From Rhodanobacter sp. B04 (GTDB taxonomy: Bacteria > Pseudomonadota > Gammaproteobacteria > Xanthomonadales > Rhodanobacteraceae): a stretch of DNA of 56,323 bases. The notes under the pieces are model-generated. The model ran no database searches. It saw only the letters and a list, made by a program, of their open reading frames with translations, and was not told the DNA's origin. A program made the translations under genes and the position numbers. Location: the NCBI RefSeq assembly GCF_002001125.1, contig NZ_MUNV01000020.1, positions 1 to 56,323 of the forward strand, in the 5' to 3' direction. Shown here piece after piece: positions 47,983 to 56,196 of the stretch (positions within the stretch are counted from its first letter, which is position 1; the number at the start of each line of letters is the position of its first letter).

Positions 47983-50385
47983 ATGAGCTCGATCGTTCCC
48001 ACCGCCATGCCACCCCCCGATCCGCCTGCGTTCGTGCGACGTGGGCGCGCCTGGCGTTGGTCGCGTGGTGCGACGATCGCAGTCGCCATGTTGCTGCTGG
48101 CGGCGTTCGTACTCGACCGCCTGTTTCCGTTGCGGCTGCCGCCGCCCGACACCGGCAGCACGGTGGTCTTGGCGCGCGATGGCACGCCGCTGCGCGCGTT
48201 CGCCGACAGCGATGGCGTGTGGCGTTATCCGACCAGCGCGCAACAGGTGTCGCCGCTGTACCTGAAGGCCTTGCTGGCCTACGAGGACCGCTGGTTTCCA
48301 CGGCACCCCGGCGTCAATCCGTATGCGCTGGTGCGCGGCCTCGGCGGCCTGCTGCGGCATGGCCACGTGGTGTCTGGCGGCTCCACATTGACCATGCAGG
48401 TGGCGCGGATCATTCAACCTATTCCGCACACGTTCCGCGGCAAACTGCTGCAGATCTTCCGCGCGCTGCAACTGGAAGCGCACCTGAGCAAGGCGCAGAT
48501 CCTCGACCTGTACCTCAACCACGCGCCGTTCGGCGGGCCGATCGAAGGCGTGCAGGCGGCTTCGTGGGCCTACCTGGGCAAGCCGGCCAGCCAGCTGTCG
48601 CGTGCCGAAGCGGCACTGCTCACGGTGCTGCCGCAGGCGCCGAGCCGGTGGCGCCCGGATCGCCATCCCGATGCGGCCCGCCGCGCTCGCGACAAGGTGC
48701 TCCAGCGCATGCGCGACGAAGGGGTATGGAGCGAGGCCGAGGTGCGTGAGGCGACGATCGAGCCGGTGGTCGCGCGTTCGCTGCGTGCACCGCTGGAAGC
48801 GGCCTTGCTCGCCGAGCGACTGCACCAGCAACAGCCGCAGGCGCGGCGCATCGTCACCACCATCGACGCCGACCTGCAGCGCGCCGCCGAGGACCGGGTC
48901 AGCGAATACCTGGCGCGGCTGCCCGCGCGCACCTCGGCCGCGGTGCTGGTGGTCGACAACACCACGCTGGAAGCGAGTGTCTATGTGGGCACCGCGGAAT
49001 TCGCCGATCCGCTGCGGCTGGGCCATGTCGACATGGTGCGTGCGCCGCGCTCGCCCGGCTCCACCTTGAAGCCATTCCTGTACGGGCTGGCGCTGGACGA
49101 TGGCCTGATCGATTCGCAGAGCCTGCTGGTCGATGCACCGCAGGATTTCGGCGGCTACCGGCCGGGCAATTTCGACGAGGCGTTCAGCGGCCCGGTCAGC
49201 GTGGCCGAGGCCTTGCAGCGCTCGCTCAACGTGCCGGCGGTGGACGTGCTGGATCGCGTCGGCCCCAACCGCTTCGTGGCGCGGCTGGCCAATGGCGGCG
49301 TCGACCTCGGCCTGCCCGACGGTGCGCAGCCGAATCTCTCGATCATCCTCGGCGGCACCGCCACCCGGCTGGAAAACCTGGTCGGCGCCTATACCGCGTT
49401 CGCCAACGGCGGCATCGCTGGCACGCCGCGCTACACGCCACAACAACCGATGCAGTCACGGCGCCTGCTGTCACCGGGCGCGGCATGGATCATCCGCGAC
49501 ATCCTGGAACACAACCCGGCCGACGTCGAAGGCGCCCCGCTGGAAGGCGCGATCAACCGGCACGCCGCGGTGGCGTGGAAGACCGGCACCAGTTACGGCT
49601 ATCGCGATGCATGGTCGATCGGCGTCACCGACCGCTGGACCGTCGGCGTGTGGATCGGCCGTCCGGACGGCACGCCCTCGCCCGGCCAGTACGGCGCGGT
49701 GACCGCGTTGCCGCTGCTGTTCCAGCTCACCGACATGCTGCCCGGCCGGGGCGGCAGCCACGCCGCGCAACCGGCCAGCGTACGTGCCGTGGACATCTGC
49801 TGGCCGCTCGGCGCCGCCGCGGGTGCCACGCCGGGAAAACTGTGCCGGCAGCGCCGCACGGCGTGGGTACTCGACGATGCCCTGCCACCCACGTTCGCCG
49901 AGCGCGACCTCGGCGCATGGACATCGGGCCTGCTCACGTTGCGCGTGAATGACAAGGGCCAGCGCCTCAGCGGTGCCTGCCACGCCCGTCATGAAAGCAC
50001 GATCCAGCTGGCTCGCTGGCCGACACTCGTTACGCCTTGGCTGAGCGTGGATGACCGCAGCAGTTCGGCATTGCCGCCACTGGCGCCGGGCTGTGCGGCC
50101 GATTCACTCGAAGTGGCCATGCCGATTCGCATTGCGGGATTGAGCGACGGAGCCACCTTGCGTCAGGCGCCAAACAGCAACAAACCGCTGCGCGTGATCT
50201 TGCAGGCGCTCGGTGCGCAGGGCACCGTGCAATGGCTGCTCGACGGTCGACTGCAGGGCAGCAGCGAAGGCGATGCCAAGTTGCCGCTTACGCTGGCGCA
50301 GGCCGGCGAATCCCGTGTAACCGCACTGGCCAATGATGGCGCGTTCGCAACGATCACGCTTCATGTGGTGGCTACGCAGCGTTGA
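47983..50385 (+). CDS. pbpC: penicillin-binding protein 1C (transglycosylase/transpeptidase)
   Basis: 800 residues from the ATG at 47983 (a GTG at 47959 falls in the hairpin). One membrane anchor at about 28-48. The GT51 domain shows YEDRWFPRHPGVNP and SGGSTLTMQVAR. The transpeptidase has Ser360-Thr-Leu-Lys363, Ser414-Leu-Asn416 and Lys533-Thr-Gly-Thr-Ser. A C-terminal biPBP_C beta domain follows (about 700-800). It builds or repairs peptidoglycan in the periplasm and works beside the alpha-2-macroglobulin encoded upstream. Confidence 0.95.
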   Translation: MSSIVPTAMPPPDPPAFVRRGRAWRWSRGATIAVAMLLLAAFVLDRLFPLRLPPPDTGSTVVLARDGTPLRAFADSDGVWRYPTSAQQVSPLYLKALLAYEDRWFPRHPGVNPYALVRGLGGLLRHGHVVSGGSTLTMQVARIIQPIPHTFRGKLLQIFRALQLEAHLSKAQILDLYLNHAPFGGPIEGVQAASWAYLGKPASQLSRAEAALLTVLPQAPSRWRPDRHPDAARRARDKVLQRMRDEGVWSEAEVREATIEPVVARSLRAPLEAALLAERLHQQQPQARRIVTTIDADLQRAAEDRVSEYLARLPARTSAAVLVVDNTTLEASVYVGTAEFADPLRLGHVDMVRAPRSPGSTLKPFLYGLALDDGLIDSQSLLVDAPQDFGGYRPGNFDEAFSGPVSVAEALQRSLNVPAVDVLDRVGPNRFVARLANGGVDLGLPDGAQPNLSIILGGTATRLENLVGAYTAFANGGIAGTPRYTPQQPMQSRRLLSPGAAWIIRDILEHNPADVEGAPLEGAINRHAAVAWKTGTSYGYRDAWSIGVTDRWTVGVWIGRPDGTPSPGQYGAVTALPLLFQLTDMLPGRGGSHAAQPASVRAVDICWPLGAAAGATPGKLCRQRRTAWVLDDALPPTFAERDLGAWTSGLLTLRVNDKGQRLSGACHARHESTIQLARWPTLVTPWLSVDDRSSSALPPLAPGCAADSLEVAMPIRIAGLSDGATLRQAPNSNKPLRVILQALGAQGTVQWLLDGRLQGSSEGDAKLPLTLAQAGESRVTALANDGAFATITLHVVATQR

Positions 50386-50682
50386 GGCCGTGCCGTTTCC
50401 AGTCCATAGCAGTACCCGCTCCGATAGGCTGGCCTCGGCTGCCGTCCGCCGTTGATCGGGATCTCATCGTATTCGCAAGCGCCGGATGCGCTCCCCGAAT
50501 TCCAACCGCAACTCCTCGGCGCTCTTCGCGGATGACTTGGCTATACGATAGTTTCGCTGGGCCGAGTGAAAGCGCACTTCAACCCAATGGCGTGGTATCA
50601 CGCACAGCGGCCATGAAATTGAGAAACATCAATTCGAACTGCGTTATAAGCACTCTCCACCTTCACCCACGTTGAGCACCTG
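50386..50682. other. intergenic region, nothing recognised
   Basis: 297 bases between pbpC and the oxygenase gene. An open frame across it on the plus strand has irregular composition and no ribosome site, so I do not call it. The AT-richer last 80 bases probably contain the promoter of the oxygenase gene. Confidence 0.4.
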
Positions 50683-51390
50683 ATGCAGGCCCAGATGCAG
50701 TCCGATTTCATCGAGATTTTCGACAACGCGCTGGCGCCCGAGCAATGCGCTGCACTGATCGAACGCTTCAAGCTTAGTGGGCAATCAAGGCCGGGACAGG
50801 TCGGTAGCGGGGTGTATCCGGAACTCAAGGACAGTGCCGACATCACCATCACCGGCAAGCCGGAGTGGCGTGACGCTGAAACCGCGTTGAACCTGGCAAT
50901 GCTGGCGGGGCTTACCCGTTACCTGCGCCGCTACCCCTACACTCTCATTGCGCCGTTGATGCTCAAGGTTCCCGACGCCACGGGCCAGTCGCGCCAGTTG
51001 ACCGAGGATGATCTGGCCGCGATGGACGATGCCGCCCTGAGCTCGCTGGCCCGCACCGTGTTCACGCCAGGCAGCATCAATCTGCAGCGCTATCGCGCTG
51101 ACACGGGCGGCTACCCTTACTGGCATTGCGAACTGTTTCCCAAGGATGCCACTGCGCAGACCCTGCACCGCCACCTGCTATGGACGGTCTACCTCAATGA
51201 TGGCTTTGCCGAAGGCGAGACCGAGTTTTTCCATCAGCAGCGAAAGATCAAACCCCGCACAGGCAGCCTGTTGATCGCACCGGCTGCGTTCACCCACACC
51301 CATCGCGGCAACCGTCCGCAGGGCGGCGACAAGTTCATCGCTACTAGTTGGGTGTTGTTCCAGCGCGCGGAGGCGCTCTATGGCAGTTGA
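50683..51390 (+). CDS. 2OG-Fe(II) oxygenase (prolyl-4-hydroxylase-like)
   Basis: 235 residues with a double-stranded beta-helix oxygenase core: LQRYRADTGGYPYWHCE, then LLWTVYLNDGFAEGETEFFHQQ, IKPRTGSLLIAPAAFTHTHRG and GGDKFIATSWVLF. The order (first His, YLN, GET.F, late His) matches P4H-type enzymes. The usual His-x-Asp iron motif reads His-Cys-Glu here, if aligned correctly. Substrate unknown. It is the last gene with the host-like composition before the lower-GC segment. Confidence 0.82.
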   Translation: MQAQMQSDFIEIFDNALAPEQCAALIERFKLSGQSRPGQVGSGVYPELKDSADITITGKPEWRDAETALNLAMLAGLTRYLRRYPYTLIAPLMLKVPDATGQSRQLTEDDLAAMDDAALSSLARTVFTPGSINLQRYRADTGGYPYWHCELFPKDATAQTLHRHLLWTVYLNDGFAEGETEFFHQQRKIKPRTGSLLIAPAAFTHTHRGNRPQGGDKFIATSWVLFQRAEALYGS

Positions 51391-51699
51391 GCAAAGCTCA
51401 TGTGGTGGGCCCACCAACCCCCATGTATGGCCTTTGAGGCCATCAACAGAGCCAAACAAGGCAGCGTCAAAGTTTTTGGTATCCCGTTCCGTATCCCGCA
51501 AATCAATGCACTACTCCAGAATGGTTCGACTGGTGCGCTGACTTTTGGGTACCGGCGCCTTCGTGTCTCGAATTTCGGCTGCAATCGTTCATACTTTAGC
51601 TATGGGGAATATCCGCAGGAAGCTAAATGGCGCCGGGCCATAAGCTCTGCCGTACCAAAATGTCGATCGACGGAAGAGCGACGCACCTAAGGAGGGAGC
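51391..51699. other. intergenic junction before the lower-GC segment
   Basis: 309 bases with no convincing gene. A perfect palindrome TGGTGGGCCCACCA lies at 51403-51416, and a direct repeat GTATCCCG at 51479-51486 and 51491-51498. Base composition shifts from GC-rich to mixed across this stretch. The final AAGGAGGG is the kinase gene's ribosome site. It may be the edge of acquired DNA, but no integrase or tRNA is visible. Confidence 0.4.
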
Positions 51700-53130
51700 A
51701 TGCCTGACATATCGGATGCGGTTCGCGAGGATATCGAGGTTCGCCTCGGCCGATTCCTAAAGGCTAAGGATAAGTACTCGCATCCGACGTTCATCGGATC
51801 AGGAGGGTCCGCTGCGATCTACAAAGTGGACACCGACTCAGGCCCACGAGCCATCAAGGTGTATGACCCCAAGTTCTTAACAGGAGACCATGCAAAAGCC
51901 GAAGCACGGCGCCTTGATTTGCAGCGATCGCTCATTGGCCATGACTGTTCAACGCTCGTAAAGGTGTTCAGGGTCGAAGAAGCTGAAGGCACCGCATTCA
52001 TTGAGATGGAATTCGTACCGTGGCCGCAGCTAAAGAGAGTGCTTGCAGATGTTCCGGATGAAAAAGTCTCCGGCCTCGTGAAGCAGCTTGTAGAGGCGGT
52101 TGTCTTTCTTGAAAAGCTAGACATCGCTCATCGCGACGTAAAGCCAGAGAATATTCATGTCTCTGAAGACTTCTCCCAACTAAAACTCATCGACTTGGGT
52201 GTGTCGCGCACCATGTCACCGAGAGACGAAGAGGGGAACGATGCGACGGATCATGGGCAGAAGAGGCCATTCATTGCGACGGCTCAGTACAGCTCGCCCG
52301 AATACCTATTCCGGCTCGATGCGCCCTCGCCAAACCTCTGGAAGGCGCTCAACATTTATCAGGTAGGAGCAGTTCTTCATGATCTGATAAATAAAAAACC
52401 GCTGTTCGATGATGAGGTGAATCTAGATAACCGATGGCTCGTAGCCCGAGCCGTTCTTACAAAAATTCCGAACTTCCCTGATGCTGATCCAACTCGCCTA
52501 GTGGCGCAAAAAGCTTTAGCTATCCGTTGCCTTACTAAAGACGTGGACACGAGGTTGAGGATCGTCAGCTGGAGCGACTTCACTTTTGAGGCGTCGACTG
52601 ACGGTCTATCGACGCTCAAGAGTCGATTGGCGAAAGGGAAAGGACTTGCGGGCAGTCAGGGCGCAGCTGCGGTGGATGAAAGGCTCCGCTTCGAACGCGA
52701 GCAATTTGCAAAAAGGTTCTGTGAAGTGGTGCGAACAGAGCTCATCGCTGCTTGTGACCGAAAGGTACACGTGACCATGGTGGTAAATGCGTCAGGGGGG
52801 GCTTCGGGGTATGAATTCGAACTAGAGATAGGCCCAAGAGTGACCGTTTTGGCTAGCGTTCGGCTCGACTGGTTCGATGACATGAACTGCAACTCAGCCC
52901 GAGTCTCAATTGCCGCAGCTCTGAGCTGTGGGTCAAGCGCGGCCCCAAACCCAGAGCCACAAGTTGTCGCGGTGGCCACGATAAGTGAGTCGGAGGAGAC
53001 TATCGCCCTAGATGTCGCGCGTTGCTTAGCCGATATACTCGTTCGTGTACTCGATCTACTTGAGTCCACCGATGATGTAACGGTGTTGCACGGAACGGAT
53101 ATTGGCCAGCTTGTTCTCGACACGGACTAA
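51700..53130 (+). CDS. Hanks-type Ser/Thr protein kinase, first gene of putative defence operon
   Basis: 476 residues, cytoplasmic (no signal or membrane segment). Kinase domain about 28-300: Gly loop FIGSGGSAAIYK (31-42), ATP Lys53 in AIKVY, catalytic loop HRDVKPEN with Asp136 and Asn141, Asp155 in DLG (instead of DFG), and SPEYL (189-193) as the APE motif, so all catalytic residues are present. The last ~150 residues are a separate alpha/beta-looking domain I cannot name. Start is supported by AAGGAGGG. It ends 5 bp before the helicase gene. Codon use is clearly less GC-rich than genes to the left. Confidence 0.88.
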   Translation: MPDISDAVREDIEVRLGRFLKAKDKYSHPTFIGSGGSAAIYKVDTDSGPRAIKVYDPKFLTGDHAKAEARRLDLQRSLIGHDCSTLVKVFRVEEAEGTAFIEMEFVPWPQLKRVLADVPDEKVSGLVKQLVEAVVFLEKLDIAHRDVKPENIHVSEDFSQLKLIDLGVSRTMSPRDEEGNDATDHGQKRPFIATAQYSSPEYLFRLDAPSPNLWKALNIYQVGAVLHDLINKKPLFDDEVNLDNRWLVARAVLTKIPNFPDADPTRLVAQKALAIRCLTKDVDTRLRIVSWSDFTFEASTDGLSTLKSRLAKGKGLAGSQGAAAVDERLRFEREQFAKRFCEVVRTELIAACDRKVHVTMVVNASGGASGYEFELEIGPRVTVLASVRLDWFDDMNCNSARVSIAAALSCGSSAAPNPEPQVVAVATISESEETIALDVARCLADILVRVLDLLESTDDVTVLHGTDIGQLVLDTD

Positions 53131-53135
53131 GGTTA

Positions 53136-54293
53136 ATGGACACAAGTTGGTGGGTTTCAAAGGATGATCTTGACCCCGCGCAGCAGGCATTCATTAAATT
53201 GCCCGCACACGGCAAGTATCAGTTAGAGGGTCCAGCTGGATCAGGTAAAACAAATCTCTTACTCCTTCGCGCACAATTTGTTGCAGGCCAAGGCGAGAAG
53301 AACGTTTTGGTGGTTACCTATACCAACGCCCTCTGTGACTTTCTGAGAAGCGGCCTTGTCGGGACTGGCCTGATCGAGGGTGATCAGGTGCGAACTTTTC
53401 ATTCATGGGCGGTGGGCCATATAGGGCGCTATCTGAAAGTACCCTTGATCGAACAGGGTGCAGACTTTGATGAAGAGACCAGAGCACGGGCGGTCGAGTT
53501 GTTGAAGCAGGCCAATGAATGTCTACCAGCAAAGAAGATCTATAGCTCAATATTCGTGGATGAGGCTCAAGATCTAACGGTAGATGAGCTTCGTTGCCTC
53601 CTCTCTCTTTCAGACAACGTTTGCGTTTGTGGAGATCTGAAGCAAGGAATTTACCAGCGAGACGGTTTAGACATAGCCACCGACATGGGCTTGGAAAAGC
53701 ACACTTTAACCAAGCATTACAGAATCGGTCAGAGGATCGCCCAAGTGGCAGATCGGCTCTTAGCCGCAGAGAACCCCGGACAGTCACTGGAAGCGACATC
53801 CAACTACAATCCGAAGATCCAAGGGACGCCCAGTGCAGAAATTCATAGATGCGCTGACCGCGATGAGCAATTCGCCAAACTATGCGAATTACTTAGCGTC
53901 CAGCTCGTCGCATTCCCGGGCGAGAAGATCGGTATCTTCTGTGGCAAGCGAAGCACTGCAGCTGAATTGGCTGAGCGGTTTGAGGGCACAGAGTTTGAGC
54001 AAAACGTGTGCTATCACGTTGCGGATACGGACGGATTTGCAAGCGACGCCCTTATTCATATCATGACGATGCACTCGGCGAAGGGTGTCGAGTTTCGAGC
54101 TGTACACCTCTTCGGTGTCGAAGAACTGCGACGCGGCCCGTTGTCACGAAATACTCTGGCGTACACAGCAATTACACGCGCTAAAACAGCGCTCAACGCA
54201 TACTGTACCGGCAAGACCAATCCGGCGCTTGAGGAGGCCTTTGCACAGCCCAAGCACATGGAAATCGAAGACCTCTTTCCGAGCAAAAAATGA
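53136..54293 (+). CDS. compact UvrD/Rep-like superfamily 1 helicase/ATPase
   Basis: 385 residues. Motif I GPAGSGKT (32-39), Ia VVTYTN, motif II VDEAQDL (141-147), motif III GDLKQGIY, motif IV KHYRIGQRI, motif V TMHSAKGVEF, motif VI AYTAITRAKTAL: a complete set of SF1A motifs. It is far shorter than UvrD, Rep or RecB (over 600), because the 1B/2B insertions are largely missing. It may therefore act as an ATP-driven switch or translocase rather than a processive helicase. The start is 5 bp after the kinase gene; the stop overlaps the next start (ATGA at 54290). Confidence 0.87.
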   Translation: MDTSWWVSKDDLDPAQQAFIKLPAHGKYQLEGPAGSGKTNLLLLRAQFVAGQGEKNVLVVTYTNALCDFLRSGLVGTGLIEGDQVRTFHSWAVGHIGRYLKVPLIEQGADFDEETRARAVELLKQANECLPAKKIYSSIFVDEAQDLTVDELRCLLSLSDNVCVCGDLKQGIYQRDGLDIATDMGLEKHTLTKHYRIGQRIAQVADRLLAAENPGQSLEATSNYNPKIQGTPSAEIHRCADRDEQFAKLCELLSVQLVAFPGEKIGIFCGKRSTAAELAERFEGTEFEQNVCYHVADTDGFASDALIHIMTMHSAKGVEFRAVHLFGVEELRRGPLSRNTLAYTAITRAKTALNAYCTGKTNPALEEAFAQPKHMEIEDLFPSKK

Positions 54294-55705
54294 ACACCGA
54301 GAACTTAGTTTGGTATGCCGCTGAGAGAGAGGAACTTCCGGAGGTAGCCTTCGGAATCGGAGACTTCCGTGAGCGAAGCTCTCCGTTTTTCCCCGGGTCA
54401 TTCGCCGGAAGTAAGGGCGTCAGGGTGGCATTTACCCGCGAATCTGTCGGGTCATTGGATTATCAGCCCCCTTCTATGTTTGTGCTGGAGAAGAAATCAG
54501 CACCCGAGACTCTCTCGTGGCTACGTGTGTACGCACGAGGCGCATTTCCATTGAGCCAGTTTGCACGAGTTGTTACCGAGGCTGATTGGGCTTTGCTTTC
54601 GTCTGAGGAGACTGATGGTCAAGCGACCCGTAGCGATAAGTGGTCCAGCGTCATTCTCGGGGAAATCTTGGCTCAGGCCGATTTTGAGGGCGAACTTGAC
54701 GCACTTCCTGTATCAAGAGCGACCGCCTGCTTCTCATCGTCGGTCGCGCGTACCGTGCTTCTTCATGACTCATACGCTGTAACGAGATTGTGCACGGAGC
54801 GCCTGAGAGACGCTTCAAGAGACGAGAGATTCGGAAAGCGCGTCGTGTCTGTAGATATGCTTGTGCCGATATGGGCAGCGTTGTCAGCGAACATTGCTGA
54901 TGTGTCTGACATGTCTGAGTTGGTGGATCTTTTTCTGCATGCTGCAGATATGGCCAATGACACGCGGGCAGCTCAGTATGGGCAACGCGAATTGTTCAAA
55001 TACCACCGCCAAATATTCAGCGATTCAGTGGAAGAGCGTGTTGTTGCCTTTCAGCGGATATCCAGTGACATCGTTTCTGGGGGCGGCCGTACACCCACGG
55101 TATCTCCGTATTCTGCTGCGGTGTTGGCTCTGGCTGCCTTCCTTGTTGGGAGAGGGACGAGTCATGCATTCTTACTTCGGAAGTTCCCTGCTTTCGCGCC
55201 GTTGGCATTTGCGTGGTTTGGACTAGCCGCAGCCTTGCGTGGACCGCGAGGATGGGACCAGTCTTGGGCGAGAGTAACCAAAGCAATCGAGCGTCAAGTT
55301 CGATCCGCTTTTCACTGGAGTGATCCACCGTCGGCCGATATCTGCTGGGCAGAATATAAGTGGCTTGCAGATACTTTCTCAGGCAACCAAGCTCTTGCAG
55401 AGCTTAGCCGCATGACGCCTCGTTCCCTATCTATCGAGATAGTGCCCGGTGCGGTATGTCAGTTTCGAACATCAGAGCAGAAACTTCCTCAAGAGTATGT
55501 GGTCAGAGCAACCCAAGTCGCTCTACCCCGCGATCAAGAAATACGTGCGACCCTCGAATCGCTCATTGACCTGTCTAACAAGGCTAGGCAATTGCTTGGC
55601 CGAGCCGAAACAAAAGTAGGGGAGCAGCAAGGCCTTCCACTTGAGGCGTCGAATCCCGCTTCTGGGTCGAAAGCGAAACGGAATTATAAGAAGCCTATTA
55701 AGTAG
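54290..55705 (+). CDS. unknown protein, third gene of kinase-helicase operon
   Basis: 471 residues with no similarity I recognise. It starts MNTENLVWYAAEREELPEV. The middle (about 270-320) contains a hydrophobic Ala/Leu/Phe stretch (SAAVLALAAFLVG, LAFAWFGLAAALRG) that could be buried helices or weak membrane segments. The C-terminal ~40 residues are polar and end in a basic tail (SKAKRNYKKPIK) suited to nucleic-acid binding. Trp-rich short motifs (WDQSW, CWAEYKW) recur. The ATGA overlap with the helicase gene implies coupled translation and a functional partnership. It could be the effector or target-recognition part of the system. Confidence 0.75.
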   Translation: MNTENLVWYAAEREELPEVAFGIGDFRERSSPFFPGSFAGSKGVRVAFTRESVGSLDYQPPSMFVLEKKSAPETLSWLRVYARGAFPLSQFARVVTEADWALLSSEETDGQATRSDKWSSVILGEILAQADFEGELDALPVSRATACFSSSVARTVLLHDSYAVTRLCTERLRDASRDERFGKRVVSVDMLVPIWAALSANIADVSDMSELVDLFLHAADMANDTRAAQYGQRELFKYHRQIFSDSVEERVVAFQRISSDIVSGGGRTPTVSPYSAAVLALAAFLVGRGTSHAFLLRKFPAFAPLAFAWFGLAAALRGPRGWDQSWARVTKAIERQVRSAFHWSDPPSADICWAEYKWLADTFSGNQALAELSRMTPRSLSIEIVPGAVCQFRTSEQKLPQEYVVRATQVALPRDQEIRATLESLIDLSNKARQLLGRAETKVGEQQGLPLEASNPASGSKAKRNYKKPIK

Positions 55706-55858
55706 GCCAATTCCATGGCTACGCGCTCTCCATATAGTGCAAGAGAGGCCTAGGCAAGCCACGTGGGCCGAACGGTAAATGGCTGAAACTTGTTTAGCCG
55801 ATGCAGCACTGCAGAAGTGGGAAAGCGAGAAGGGACAGCACGGGGGCGAGAAGTGGGG

Positions 55859-56182
55859 TCATGGTAAATACAAGAGGTAGGCATACACTACAAACGTGGC
55901 GATCAGACCGAAAGATACGATGATGCAGATCGCCTGCAATATGCGCTTCTGCCAGCCAAGACGTTTTCGAAGTGCGTTGAAGCTTCCCTCAAAGAGGTCT
56001 TTTACCTTCTCGTGATCCTTTGCGATCGTCTGCTCACGTCGATCAATTTCTTCCCCGAGAACCTCCATCGTCTGCCGCTGGTTGGTGACCAATATCCACG
56101 TCAATATGGCGAAGATGAAGCTGCCGATTGCTACGCCGGTGTTTATCCAAAACTGGCTGCCAATTCCTTCCGCGTGCTTCAT
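55859..56182 (-). CDS. two-helix coiled-coil membrane protein, possibly 5'-disrupted
   Basis: 107 residues from the ATG at 56182 (MKHAEGIGSQFWINTG). Membrane helix 1 at about 15-33 (GVAIGSFIFAILTWILV), a charged heptad region about 38-70 (coiled coil, EEIDRREQTIAKDHEKVKDLF), and helix 2 at the C-terminus (AICIIVSFGLIATFVVYAYLL). The frame stays open to 56224, but those codons belong to the insertion-sequence end. The ATG at 56182 lacks a ribosome site, so the native promoter or N-terminus may have been lost. It converges on the kinase operon across a 153-bp gap; it may be unrelated or a membrane-acting component. Confidence 0.6.
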   Translation of the reverse strand: MKHAEGIGSQFWINTGVAIGSFIFAILTWILVTNQRQTMEVLGEEIDRREQTIAKDHEKVKDLFEGSFNALRKRLGWQKRILQAICIIVSFGLIATFVVYAYLLYLP

Positions 56183-56196
56183 TTGGGTGGCAACAA

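Noticed and set aside
51400..51690. 96-residue frame and minus-strand frames before the kinase gene
   Set aside because: No ribosome sites and irregular composition; treated as a junction region.
55779..55880. 33-residue frame (MAETCLADAALQKW...) after the kinase operon
   Set aside because: Weak ribosome site, overlaps the end of the convergent gene, no independent support.
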